Of a stretch of 64,000 nt of DNA, positions 1 through 8,888 are shown in pieces. The translations under genes were made by a program, and so were the position numbers. How positions within the stretch are numbered: position 1 is the first letter of the stretch; each line of letters opens with the position of its first letter. This stretch comes from Bradyrhizobium lupini (GTDB lineage: Bacteria > Pseudomonadota > Alphaproteobacteria > Rhizobiales > Xanthobacteraceae): assembly GCF_040939785.1 (NCBI RefSeq), contig NZ_CP162553.1:2232001-2296000 (forward strand). Reading direction: 5' to 3'. The notes under the pieces are model-generated. The model saw only the letters and a program-made list of their open reading frames with translations, ran no database searches and was not told the DNA's origin.

Positions 1-883
1 GAGGCGGCTTCCTGGAAAGCGTCCACCGTGGGCGCGACGTTCCTGAGCACATCCTCCGCCGCGCGGGCGCGCCAGGGCTTTGCCGCGACGCCGCCGAGCG
101 CAAGCCGCGCGTCCGCGATCTCGCCGTTCTCGATCCGCAGCGCAGCCGCAGCCGAGACGACGGCAAACGCGTAGGACGTTCGATCGCGGACCTTAAGATA
201 GCGCGCATGAGCCGCAAAGCCGCGCGCCGCAGGCGGCAGGCGCACCGCGACGATGAGATCCCCCGGTTCGAGCGCCGATTCACGCTCGGGCGTATCGCCG
301 GGCAGGCGATGCAGGTCGTCGAGCGCGATCTCGCGCCGCCCGTTCCTGCCCTCGATTTCGACGATGGCGTCAAGCGCGACCAAGGGTACGCAGAAGTCGG
401 ATGGATGCGTTGCGATGCAGTTTTCGCTCCAGCCGAGCACGGCGTGGGTGCGGTTCTCGCCGTCACGCGCGTCGCAACCGCTGCCGGCCTCGCGCTTGTT
501 GCAGCGGCTTGCGGTGTCGTAGAAATACGCGCAGCGCGTCCGTTGCAGTAGATTGCCGCCCGCGGTCGCGGCATTGCGCAGTTGCGCCGATGCGCCGGAG
601 AGCAGCGCTTCGGCGACGGCCGGATAGGCCTTGGCAAAGTCTGCGTCATGCGCAAGATCGGCGTTGCTCACCAGTGCGCCGATGCGGATACCACCGTCGG
701 CAAGGCGCTCGACCCGATCGAGTCCGTCGAGATGGGTAACGTCGACCAGACGATCCGGACGGCTGACGCCGCCCTTCATCAGATCGAGCAGATTGGTGCC
801 GGCGGCGAGATAGACCGCGCCCGGCTGCGTCGCGGCCGCGACGGCTTCGGCGACCGTGGCCGGCCTGACGTAATCAAATTGCT

Positions 884-887
<4 letters not shown>
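1..887 (-). CDS. FAD-binding subunit of a PaoABC-type molybdenum hydroxylase (partial)
   Basis: Medium subunit of a xanthine dehydrogenase/aldehyde oxidoreductase-family enzyme; it passes electrons from the molybdenum site and Fe-S clusters to FAD. The first 295 codons are visible and the C-terminus lies beyond the window edge. FAD-binding motifs are seen at about residues 28-35 (AAGTNLLD) and 108-113 (TAGGNL). Cysteines at 119, 129, 138 and 157 sit where PaoB-type subunits hold an extra [4Fe-4S] cluster, which points to the periplasmic PaoB/YagS branch rather than ordinary xanthine dehydrogenases. Its ATG overlaps the stop of the 2Fe-2S gene by 4 bases (ATGA), so the two are translationally coupled. 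The molybdopterin subunit should follow outside the window. Substrate unknown. Confidence 0.88.
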
Positions 888-1381
<494 letters not shown>

Positions 1382-1621
1382 ACAAGGCTCCGATCAGGAA
1401 TAGACATGAGTGATCGCGCAGCGCGCCACCGCCGTGGCCGCCGTCGATATGCGCCCCCCGAACATCATCCGGGGCAACGACTTCAGCGAAGATACGGAGG
1501 CAGCCTCCGCTTAACAAGGGCCGGCGGGAAATATTTGGAATTCGTCAAAAGCCCGTGCGCATCAACGCGATGCAGCCCCGTAAGGGTTCAATCTAACCAA
1601 TTCGTGATCTACATTGCCGGC

Positions 1622-2263
1622 ATGGACGAGCACACCGACCAGACCCGCAAGCCCCGTGCCGATGCCGTGCGCAATCGCGAGCGCGTGCTCGAGGCGGCCA
1701 AGGCCGTGTTCAACGCGGGTGGTCCGGAGGCGAGCCTGGAGGCGGTGGCAAAACGCGCCGGCGTTGGCATCGGCACGCTCTATCGGCATTTCCCGACCCG
1801 CGAGGATTTGTTCGAGGCGGTGTACCGGCGCGAGGTCGAGCAGCTCAGCGAGCTCGCCGAGCAGTTGAAGAACGCCAGTGACCCGGTCGACGCGCTCAGG
1901 CGCTGGCTGCGCTCAGGAGTCGAATTCGTTGCCACCAAGAAGGGCATGGTGGCAGCCCTGGCACTCGCGGTGCAGAGCGGGTCGGAGTTGCATGCCTTTT
2001 CCTTTGAGCGCCTGACCAAGGCGATCGGCTCGCTGCTCGATCGCGCAGCCGCGGCCGGTGCGATGCGCGCGGACGTCAGTCCCGAGGACTTGCTGCGCGC
2101 GTTCTTTGGCATGTGCTACATGCACGACCAGCCCGGCTGGCAATCCTCGGTGCTGCGGATGCTCGATGTGTTCGTTGACGGTTTGCGGGTGCAGCCTGCC
2201 ATGAAAGCCAAGGTCCGCGCGTCCGCCAAGCCTGCGAAGCCGGCTGCAAAGCGGAAGCGATAG
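1622..2263 (+). CDS. TetR/AcrR-family transcriptional regulator
   Basis: A 213-residue regulator. The helix-turn-helix occupies about residues 39-58 (SLEAVAKRAGVGIGTLYRHF), typical of TetR proteins, after an N-terminal helix starting RERVLEAA. The C-terminal two thirds would be the ligand-binding and dimer domain, and the last 15 residues are Lys/Ala/Pro-rich. The reading frame stays open far upstream, but family alignment starts at this ATG, so the short form was chosen. It diverges from the molybdenum hydroxylase genes across a 240-bp gap, a common layout for a local repressor; this target is inferred, not shown. Confidence 0.88.
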   Translation: MDEHTDQTRKPRADAVRNRERVLEAAKAVFNAGGPEASLEAVAKRAGVGIGTLYRHFPTREDLFEAVYRREVEQLSELAEQLKNASDPVDALRRWLRSGVEFVATKKGMVAALALAVQSGSELHAFSFERLTKAIGSLLDRAAAAGAMRADVSPEDLLRAFFGMCYMHDQPGWQSSVLRMLDVFVDGLRVQPAMKAKVRASAKPAKPAAKRKR

Positions 2264-2316
2264 CCCGCGAGATGTGCTAGGATCGGCGCCGCCGGGATTT
2301 CAACGCGGAGCTTGTC

Positions 2317-2724
2317 ATGCGCATCGCCGCCTTGCTGGTCTTTCTCAGTGTCGCCTTCGGTCCCATCTCAGCGCGCGCCGACGATGTCGCGACGGCACAG
2401 AGTATCATCCGCGCCCAGGAGCAGGCATTCGGCCGCGACGACGCGCGCGGGGCCTATTCCTACGCCGCTCCTGCGATCCAGGAGATCTTCCCCGCGCCCG
2501 ACATCTTCATGTCCATGGTGCAAAACGGCTATCCGCCGGTCTATCGGCACAAGAGCTTTGAATTTGGCGACAGCAAGAGCGAGGGCAGCCGGATTGCCCA
2601 GCACGTCCATATCATCGATGCCAATGGCGAGGCCTGGGAAGCGCTCTACACGCTGGAGCAGCAGCCGGACGGCAGCTACAAGATCACGGGTTGTTCGCTG
2701 CTGAAGGCGGGACAGGCAGTCTAG
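2317..2724 (+). CDS. DUF4864 exported protein
   Basis: A 135-residue protein with an N-terminal signal peptide (hydrophobic stretch about residues 3-16, cleavage probably after the ARA near residue 21). The rest matches the DUF4864 pattern found in alphaproteobacteria: repeated A-A-P.I...FP..D.FM.MV..GY.PVY. This fold resembles the NTF2-like group, but no function is known. GGAG lies 9 bases before the ATG. Its stop overlaps the end of the convergent MFS gene by 4 bases. Confidence 0.75.
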   Translation: MRIAALLVFLSVAFGPISARADDVATAQSIIRAQEQAFGRDDARGAYSYAAPAIQEIFPAPDIFMSMVQNGYPPVYRHKSFEFGDSKSEGSRIAQHVHIIDANGEAWEALYTLEQQPDGSYKITGCSLLKAGQAV

Positions 2725-3986
2725 GTCGCAAAACCCGGACCGGTCCTGACTGCATTGATCCGCGAGCGGATCAGCAGCGTCAAGACGATGCCGATATTGA
2801 GCGCGTTCCACGCCACGCCGTTGGCGAACGCCGCGGCGTAGGAACCTGTCGCATCGAAGATGACGCCCGAGACCCAGCCGCCGAAGGACATGCCGAACAC
2901 GGAGGCGAAGATCACGATGCCGACGCGGGTTGCGGCTTCGCTCGCCGGCATCGCCTCGCGCACGATGATGGCATAGCTCGGCACGATGCCGCCCTGGAAC
3001 AGGCCGAACATCGCGGAGATCAAATAGAGCGAGGTCAGGCCGTCGAAGAACAGATAGAACACGAGTGCAAAGCCTTGCGCCACCGCACCGATCAGCAGTG
3101 TGGGGATGCCGCCGATCTTGTCGGCGAGGTAGCCGGAGCCGATCCGGCTGACGATGCCGCAGGCCATCATCAGCGACAGCATCTCGGCGCCGCGCGCCAC
3201 GCCATATCCGAGATCGCCGCAATAGGCGACGATATGCACCTGCGGCATTGCCATGGCGACGCAGCAGGAAATGCTGGCGATCGAGAGCAGCACCGTCAGC
3301 GTGTTGGTCGAGAGCTTGAGGTCGACCCGCGGCGGCGCTGCATTGGCATGATCGTGAACCTTGTCGTCGCCCATCTGCGCGCGCAGGACCAGCACCAGGA
3401 TGGTCATCAGGCTGACGCAAACGAGGCCGATGCCGATATGAGTGAAGCGCCAGCCGATCGTCTGCATGCCCGTGCTCACGAGCGGCGGCCACATCGTGCC
3501 GGCGACATAATTGCCGCTGGCGACGATCGTCACGGCCAGGCCGCGATAGCGCTCGAACCAGTGCGAGGCCTCCGCCATCAGCGGCGCAAAGGTCGCCGAC
3601 GTGCCGAGCCCGATCAGGAAATACGCCGCCACGAACTGCCAGAGCTGGGTCGACAGACCCGCCAGCACATTGGCGACCCCGAGGAAGGCAATGCTGATCG
3701 CCATAGCCGCCACGATGCCGAAGCGGTCGGTGATCCTGCCGGCGATGACGCCGCCAAGCCCGAAACCGAACATCATCAGGGTGAAAGCCAGCGACACCGC
3801 GCCGCGCGTGGCGGAGAATTCGGCCTGCACCGCGGGAATCATGACGACGATCGCCCACATGCCGACGCCGCCGATCGAGCCGATCAGAAGCGCAATGACG
3901 AGGCGCATCCAGGCCTGACGCGAATCAGGGGTGAATGCTTCGGGTGTTTGTCCAGACTGATTTGGTGCGTGCACGGGCGGGACCAT
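2721..3986 (-). CDS. MFS transporter, monocarboxylate/oxalate-type
   Basis: A 421-residue major facilitator with about twelve hydrophobic segments starting near residue 27. The conserved loop-2/3 motif is present as GRITDRFG around residue 83, and the second half has a matching YLADKIGG. The residue pattern resembles the bacterial monocarboxylate and oxalate:formate antiporter branch, but the substrate cannot be read from sequence. It stands alone on the minus strand, convergent with the DUF4864 gene, and its promoter must lie in the 176-bp gap shared with the divergent copper cluster. Confidence 0.82.
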   Translation of the reverse strand: MVPPVHAPNQSGQTPEAFTPDSRQAWMRLVIALLIGSIGGVGMWAIVVMIPAVQAEFSATRGAVSLAFTLMMFGFGLGGVIAGRITDRFGIVAAMAISIAFLGVANVLAGLSTQLWQFVAAYFLIGLGTSATFAPLMAEASHWFERYRGLAVTIVASGNYVAGTMWPPLVSTGMQTIGWRFTHIGIGLVCVSLMTILVLVLRAQMGDDKVHDHANAAPPRVDLKLSTNTLTVLLSIASISCCVAMAMPQVHIVAYCGDLGYGVARGAEMLSLMMACGIVSRIGSGYLADKIGGIPTLLIGAVAQGFALVFYLFFDGLTSLYLISAMFGLFQGGIVPSYAIIVREAMPASEAATRVGIVIFASVFGMSFGGWVSGVIFDATGSYAAAFANGVAWNALNIGIVLTLLIRSRINAVRTGPGFAT

Positions 3987-4162
3987 GGCCCGCGGATCAC
4001 CACAGGGTCAACCATTGTGGCGCGATATTGGGCATGCACGGTGCACTGCGGTAAGATGGAGCTTGGCGAACGCGCGTTTTGTCATTATTTTGCAAATCAG
4101 CGCATGCAACAAGGCGGCGCGGAGAGCATGTCGGCGGAATGTTGCTGCGATTGACACGATCG

Positions 4163-4586
4163 ATGCGGATCAAGGTGGGGCGCTTCATTGCCTTCGCCTA
4201 TCTGTTCTGCGTGATCGCGCCGGCCGCAAGCCTCGCCTGGGGTAGCGCTCCAGCACCGTGCCTCGACGACGCGCTCCTCGCCGATCGCGTGCCGGTGCAT
4301 CACCAGATGCAGGCCAGCCACACGCATGACGGCGCTTCGCATGACCACGCCGGGCCGCATGCGCATCACCAGGCCGCCGCGCAGGACGCGCCCCCCACCC
4401 CCTCATCATCACGGCGGCAAGGGTACGGCGGGACCGTGCTGCGCGATGATGTGCGTGAGCGCGCTGCCGGCCGACCTGCCCAGCGTCGCAAAGTCGCTTC
4501 AGCCGGTTTCCGCCTGCTCGCCCGAGATCGTGGCCAGCCTGCACAGCGCGGCGCCGCCCCTGCACTACCGCCCTCCGATCGCCTGA
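4163..4586 (+). pseudogene. Histidine- and methionine-rich copper-cluster protein, frameshifted
   Basis: First gene of the copper cluster. Frame 1 starts at ATG 4163 with a signal peptide (AYLFCVIAPAASLA), then a His-rich stretch (HTHDGASHDHAGPHAHH). At the C6 run 4391-4396 this frame turns into low-complexity Arg-rich sequence, while the next frame continues sensibly as PPPHHHGGKGT, CCAMMC and on to the stop at 4586. Removing one C from the run joins the two parts into one protein of about 140 residues with clustered His, Cys and Met, as expected of a periplasmic metal binder. Either the gene is broken, the C run is phase-variable, or it is a sequencing error. Confidence 0.7.
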
Positions 4587-4665
4587 TCTGACGCGCGACG
4601 ACGTCAGGCCGAGCGCGCATCCGCGCGCGCGCACCTGTGGTCTCCAGACAGATCAGGGATGACTC

Positions 4666-4950
4666 ATGCTTACGCTTTCCGGGGCGAAGTCCGCCGCTGC
4701 ATCCGCGGCGCGGGGACGACACTTTCGATTCAATTGGCCGCTGCTGGCCGCGACGGCCTTGGCGTTGTCCGGCTGCATGCCGGCAACGATACAAGTCGCT
4801 GGCGCTGATCCTGCCGATCCCGCGGCCAAGATCGCGCGCGCCGGCTATCGTTCGACGATTGCGCCCTACACCAGCCTGCGGCCCGCGACGCCGGCACCAT
4901 GGCGCGAGCGCAACGAGAGCGTCGCGCCGCAGCTCAAGCAAGACCGGTAG
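4666..4950 (+). CDS. Small lipoprotein of the copper cluster
   Basis: A 94-residue protein with a lipobox LSGC ending at Cys37 after a hydrophobic stretch (about residues 24-35). The mature part of about 57 residues is Pro/Ala-rich and ends in a charged tail. No domain is recognised. AGGG stands 8 bases before the ATG. It lies 9 bases before the outer-membrane factor gene, so it is almost surely co-transcribed with it and may sit at the outer membrane. The long N-terminal extension before the hydrophobic core is unusual, but no later ATG exists. Confidence 0.65.
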   Translation: MLTLSGAKSAAASAARGRHFRFNWPLLAATALALSGCMPATIQVAGADPADPAAKIARAGYRSTIAPYTSLRPATPAPWRERNESVAPQLKQDR

Positions 4951-4959
4951 GAGCGCGCC

Positions 4960-6381
4960 ATGACACATCGTCTCGCGCTAAGCCTGCTCGGTCTCACCTC
5001 GTTTGGACTTGCAGGCTGCGCCGCCTTCTCGCCCGACAGCGGCATGAAGGCCGTCTCGGAACTGACGAGCCAGACCATCAACAAGGATGTCGCCTTTGTG
5101 CGAACAACCGAAGGAGCCGGCGCGGTCGACGCGCGCGTTCGCCAGCTGCTGTCGCGAACACTCAGCATCGAGACCGCCGTGCAGATCGCACTGCTCAACA
5201 ACAAGGGGCTTCAGGCCGCTTATAACGAGCTGGCGCTGGCCGAGACCGATCTCGTCGAGCAGAGCCTGCCGCCCAATCCCGTGTTCTCGGTCTCCCGGAT
5301 CTCGGGCAACGGCGCCAGCGAAATCGAGCGTCAAATTGTCGGCGACATCCTCGCGCTCGCCACCCTGCCGTTCCGCTCGGAAATCGCCCGCGACCGTTTC
5401 CGCCAGGCGCAATTGCGCGCAAGCCTGGCGACGTTGCGGCTTGCCGCCGATGTCCGCCGCGCTTATTGGCGCGCCGTTGGCGGCAACGAGATGGTGGCGT
5501 TGCTGACGGATGCGAAGGCGACGGCGGAATCAACCGCGCAGCTCGCGGTCAAGCTCGGCGAAACTGGCTCGATCAACAAGCTCGATCAGGCCCGAGAACA
5601 GGTGTTTTACGCCGAAACCACCGCCGACCTCGCCACCGCGCGACAGACGGCGACGAGCGCGCGCGAAAAGCTGGCGCGCCTGATGGGGCTGTGGGACGGC
5701 GGGCTCGACTTCCGGCTGCCCAATCAACTGCCGCCGCTGCCGCGCCGGCCGCAGGCTTTGCCGTCGATCGAAGCCGACGCGGTCGCCCATCGCATCGACC
5801 TGCAGATCGCGCGGCTCGAGCTGAGCGCGCTCGCAAAGTCGCTGAACCTCACGGAGGCGACGCGCTTCGTGACACTGCTCGATCTCGCCGGCATCTCCCG
5901 CCGCACCCGAGATCCGGAAGGCGCGCCGTTCCGCGAGCGCGGCTTCGACGTGCAGTTTCAGATCCCGATCTTCGACGGCGGAGAAGTGCGGGTGCGGCAG
6001 GCGGCGGAGACCTACAATTTCGCCTTCAACCGGCTGACCGAACGCGCCGTGAATGTACGCTCCGAGGCGCGCGATGCTTATCGGGTCTATCGCTCCGGCT
6101 ACGACATCGCCAGCCACTATCAGCGCGAGATCATCCCCTTGCGAAAAATCATCACCGAGGAGATGCAGCTCCGCTTCTCCAGCATGCAGGTCGATATCTT
6201 CGCGCTGCTCACCGAGGCGCGGCAGCGGCTCGCGTCGCTGCGCGGTGCAATCGATGCCAGGCAAAGATTTTTCCTTGCCCAATCCGACTTGCAGACCGCC
6301 GTCAATGGCGGCGGCGCGCCTGCTGACGGCGACAATTCAACCACTCTCGCCGCGGCAGCGCCTGCCGATGGCGGTCACTGA
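4960..6381 (+). CDS. TolC/CusC-family outer-membrane efflux lipoprotein
   Basis: A 473-residue outer-membrane factor with lipobox LAGC at Cys20 and the repeated Leu/Ala-rich helical sequence of the OEP domain in two halves. TAGGAG precedes the ATG by 7 bases. Proteins of this type form trimeric channels fed by an RND pump and adaptor, or by other periplasmic carriers. Here no pump or adaptor gene is adjacent: the next genes are a multicopper oxidase, a cupredoxin and a CusF-like protein. The same arrangement of an outer-membrane factor with oxidase and small copper carriers suggests periplasmic copper export or detoxification. Confidence 0.88.
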   Translation: MTHRLALSLLGLTSFGLAGCAAFSPDSGMKAVSELTSQTINKDVAFVRTTEGAGAVDARVRQLLSRTLSIETAVQIALLNNKGLQAAYNELALAETDLVEQSLPPNPVFSVSRISGNGASEIERQIVGDILALATLPFRSEIARDRFRQAQLRASLATLRLAADVRRAYWRAVGGNEMVALLTDAKATAESTAQLAVKLGETGSINKLDQAREQVFYAETTADLATARQTATSAREKLARLMGLWDGGLDFRLPNQLPPLPRRPQALPSIEADAVAHRIDLQIARLELSALAKSLNLTEATRFVTLLDLAGISRRTRDPEGAPFRERGFDVQFQIPIFDGGEVRVRQAAETYNFAFNRLTERAVNVRSEARDAYRVYRSGYDIASHYQREIIPLRKIITEEMQLRFSSMQVDIFALLTEARQRLASLRGAIDARQRFFLAQSDLQTAVNGGGAPADGDNSTTLAAAAPADGGH

Positions 6382-6394
6382 CATGGAGGCCAAC

Positions 6395-7732
6395 ATGTTT
6401 TCCCGCCGAGGATTTTTGGGTAGCGCCGCGCTCGCCGGCGCATCCGTCGTCAGCGGCCGCGCCCAGGCCGCCTCGATTCCGGAAGCCCCGCACATGGACA
6501 AGGTCGTAATGCAGCCGCCGCTGCACCCCGTCAGCGGGCCGGACTATCGACCCGTCGTCACGCTGAACGGCTGGTCGCTGCCGTTCCGGATGAACGGCGA
6601 CTGGAAGGAATTCCATCTCGTTGCCGAGCCCGTGGTGCGCGAATTCGCCGAGGGCATGAAGGTGAATTTGTGGGGCTATAACGGCCAGTCACCGGGCCCG
6701 ACGATCGAGGCCGTCGAGGGCGACAAGGTCCGCATCTTCGTGACCAACAGGCTGCCCGAATACACCACCGTGCACTGGCACGGCATGATCATTCCCAGCG
6801 GCATGGACGGTGTCGGCGGACTTACCCAGCCGCACATCCAGCCGGGAAAAACCTTCGTCTACGAGTTCGAGATGAGGAAGAGCGGGACCTTCATGTACCA
6901 TCCGCATTCGGACGAGATGGTGCAGATGGCGATGGGCATGATGGGCATGGTCGTCGTGCATCCGCGCGACCCGAGCTTTCGGGCCGTGGACCGCGACTTC
7001 GTCTTCGTCATGAGCACCTATCGCGTCGATCCCGGCACTTATCTGCCGAAGGTCAACGAGATGACCGACTTCAACATGTGGACCTGGAATGCGCGGGTGT
7101 TTCCCGGCATCGATCCGCTGCCGGTCAGGCTCGGCGACAAGGTGCGCGTGCGCATCGGCAATCTCAGCATGACCAACCATCCGATCCATTTGCACGGCCA
7201 CAGCTTTGCGGTGACCTGCACCGACGGCGGCTGGATTCCGGAGAGCGCGCAATATCCGGAGACGACGACGGACGTACCGGTCGGCGCTGTCAGGGTGTTC
7301 GACGTGCTCGCCGACAACCCCGGCGACTGGGCGTTCCACTGCCACAAGTCGCATCACACCATGAATGCGATGGGACACGACATGCGCAATATGATCGGGG
7401 TGTCGCGCAAGGATCTCGCCAAGGCGGTCGGCAAGCTCGCGCCTGACGGCATGGCGATGGGCTCGACCGGCATGGCGATGGGCAACATGGAGATGCCCGC
7501 GCCCGACAACACGCTGCCGATGATGACCGGCACCGGTCAGTTCGGCCCGATCGAGATGGGCGGCATGTTCACGGTGATGAAGATCCGCGAAGGCCTCGCG
7601 CGGGACGATTATCGCGATCCCGGCCCCTACCAATTCCCGCAGGGCACCGTCGCCTACGAGGTCACGCCGCCGGCCCCGGAGCCCGTGCGGCAACAACCAG
7701 GCGGACCGCCGATGAAGAACATGAAGATGTGA
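6395..7732 (+). CDS. Multicopper oxidase, Tat-exported
   Basis: A 445-residue copper oxidase, probably oxidising Cu(I) in the periplasm. The start MFSRRGFLG is a Tat signal (SRRGFLG); GGAGG lies 5 bases before this ATG, which decides the start over an ATG 12 bases upstream. Four copper-ligand blocks are visible: HWHGM at 127-131, HPHSD at 169-173, HPIHLHGHS at 262-270 and HCHKSHH at 315-321. The C-terminal part carries a Met-rich segment (about residues 353-377) like those that bind Cu(I) in CueO and PcoA. The start is 13 bases after the outer-membrane factor stop. Confidence 0.93.
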   Translation: MFSRRGFLGSAALAGASVVSGRAQAASIPEAPHMDKVVMQPPLHPVSGPDYRPVVTLNGWSLPFRMNGDWKEFHLVAEPVVREFAEGMKVNLWGYNGQSPGPTIEAVEGDKVRIFVTNRLPEYTTVHWHGMIIPSGMDGVGGLTQPHIQPGKTFVYEFEMRKSGTFMYHPHSDEMVQMAMGMMGMVVVHPRDPSFRAVDRDFVFVMSTYRVDPGTYLPKVNEMTDFNMWTWNARVFPGIDPLPVRLGDKVRVRIGNLSMTNHPIHLHGHSFAVTCTDGGWIPESAQYPETTTDVPVGAVRVFDVLADNPGDWAFHCHKSHHTMNAMGHDMRNMIGVSRKDLAKAVGKLAPDGMAMGSTGMAMGNMEMPAPDNTLPMMTGTGQFGPIEMGGMFTVMKIREGLARDDYRDPGPYQFPQGTVAYEVTPPAPEPVRQQPGGPPMKNMKM

Positions 7733-7767
7733 GCGTTTCGATGAACCACCACCAACTGGAGCTACCA

Positions 7768-8223
7768 ATGAAGACGACGATCAAGCTCGGTCTCGCGCTG
7801 GCCGCGCTTTCCACCGCGCCGGCCTTGGCCCACGACCAGCACGGGCACGGCACCTTTTCGGCCGGCGAGCCCGGCGATCCCAAAAAGCCCGCGCGCACCA
7901 TCGAGATCCTGCTGAACGAGATGGACTATGCCCCCGCCAGGATCGAGGTCAAACGCGGCGAGCAGATTCGCTTCGTGCTGCGCAATGTCGGTAAGGAGGA
8001 CCATGAATTCCTGCTCGCCACCACAAAGGAGAATCTCGCGCATGCGGTGGAGATGAAGAAGCACCCGCACATGGAGCATGACGATCCCAACGGGGTCAGG
8101 CTCGCGCCGAGCAAGACAGCCGAGATCCTCTGGAAGTTCAGCAAGGCCGGCACGTTCGAATTTTCCTGCCTGATTCCCGACCACCGCGACTACGGCATGG
8201 TCGGCCACGTCACCGTGAAGTAA
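7768..8223 (+). CDS. Cupredoxin-domain periplasmic protein
   Basis: A 151-residue small blue copper-type protein. A signal peptide ends near residue 21 (ALAHD), followed by a His-rich segment (DQHGHG). The cupredoxin ligands are visible: His79 (DHEF), Cys134, His139 and Met144 in CLIPDHRDYGM. A second His/Met-rich insert lies at about 92-104 (MKKHPHMEH). GGAG lies about 6 bases before the chosen ATG. It follows the multicopper oxidase by 35 bases, so it probably carries copper or electrons to or from that enzyme. Confidence 0.88.
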   Translation: MKTTIKLGLALAALSTAPALAHDQHGHGTFSAGEPGDPKKPARTIEILLNEMDYAPARIEVKRGEQIRFVLRNVGKEDHEFLLATTKENLAHAVEMKKHPHMEHDDPNGVRLAPSKTAEILWKFSKAGTFEFSCLIPDHRDYGMVGHVTVK

Positions 8224-8239
8224 CGCAAGGGAGGCTCCC

Positions 8240-8542
8240 ATGAACCGCATCATCCGTATCGCCGCCGCGCTGGCGCTGGCCGTCGGCCTTGCCACAGGTG
8301 CCCTGGCAGCCCAGGGCGCCGCGATCAGCGGCGAGGTCAAGAAGATCGACGAGGGCGCCGGCAAGATCACGCTCAAGCACGGGCCCGCGAAGAACCTCGG
8401 CATGGATGAACCCATGACCATGATCTACCGCGTCAAGGACCCGGCCGTGCTCAAGCAGGTGAAGGTCGGCGACAAGGTGACTTTCGAAGCCGAAGAGGCG
8501 ACTTCGGGCTATACGGTGACCCGGATGGAGAAGGCGAAGTAG
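8240..8542 (+). CDS. CusF-like periplasmic copper-binding protein
   Basis: A 100-residue protein with a signal peptide (cut after ALA, about residue 23) and a CusF OB-fold core. His47 and the pair Met59/Met61 (PMTM) correspond to the His and M-x-M ligands of CusF. The Trp that caps Cu(I) in CusF is replaced at its approximate place by Met55 (LGMDEP), common in this family branch. GGGAGG lies 5 bases before the ATG. Last gene of the copper cluster, 16 bases after the cupredoxin. It is followed by a dispersed palindrome rather than a clear terminator. Confidence 0.85.
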   Translation: MNRIIRIAAALALAVGLATGALAAQGAAISGEVKKIDEGAGKITLKHGPAKNLGMDEPMTMIYRVKDPAVLKQVKVGDKVTFEAEEATSGYTVTRMEKAK

Positions 8543-8591
8543 GGCCACTTCCTCCGTCCGCCGATATCGGCCCCAGACGCTTCCACAAATC

Positions 8592-8614
8592 ATGGCCGGG
8601 CTCGTCCCGGCCAT
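8592..8614. repeat. Dispersed palindrome (Bradyrhizobium type)
   Basis: A 9-bp perfect inverted repeat, ATGGCCGGG and CCCGGCCAT, around a 5-base loop, followed to about 8646 by the usual partner sequence GGGACAAGCCGGGCATGACG. Such elements are scattered between genes in this genus. It lies in the 346-bp gap between the copper cluster and flhA and may act as an mRNA end structure for the former. Confidence 0.7.
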
Positions 8615-8705
8615 CCACGCCTTCGGCGGGACAAGCCGGGCATGACGAGTGCTTGCCTGCCAGATGGCCGAAATACCCCGGTCAGCCCCCATGCCGCACC
8701 CTTTA

Positions 8706-8722
8706 TTAACCCTTTGCTAACC
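8706..8722 (+). promoter_or_regulatory. CtrA-like box before flhA
   Basis: TTAA, seven bases, then CTAACC, followed by AT. The CtrA consensus is TTAA-N7-TTAACC, so one base differs. It lies 167 bases before the flhA start. CtrA control of early flagellar genes is known in Caulobacter and its relatives, and ctrA itself is about 10 kb downstream. Confidence 0.5.
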
Positions 8723-8888
8723 ATACACCCGGCAAGAATTGCCCAGTGGAGTCGAGTGTCGTCAGCCGCGTAGAACGGGAGCTCCCGTGGACGCCAGTGC
8801 GGTGCCTCACTTTCGGAACGGCGGCCCCTCGGCCGCCGCGCAGACATTTGGGGCGCGCGGACGGCAGTCGCGCGGAGGGGCAGCTACC

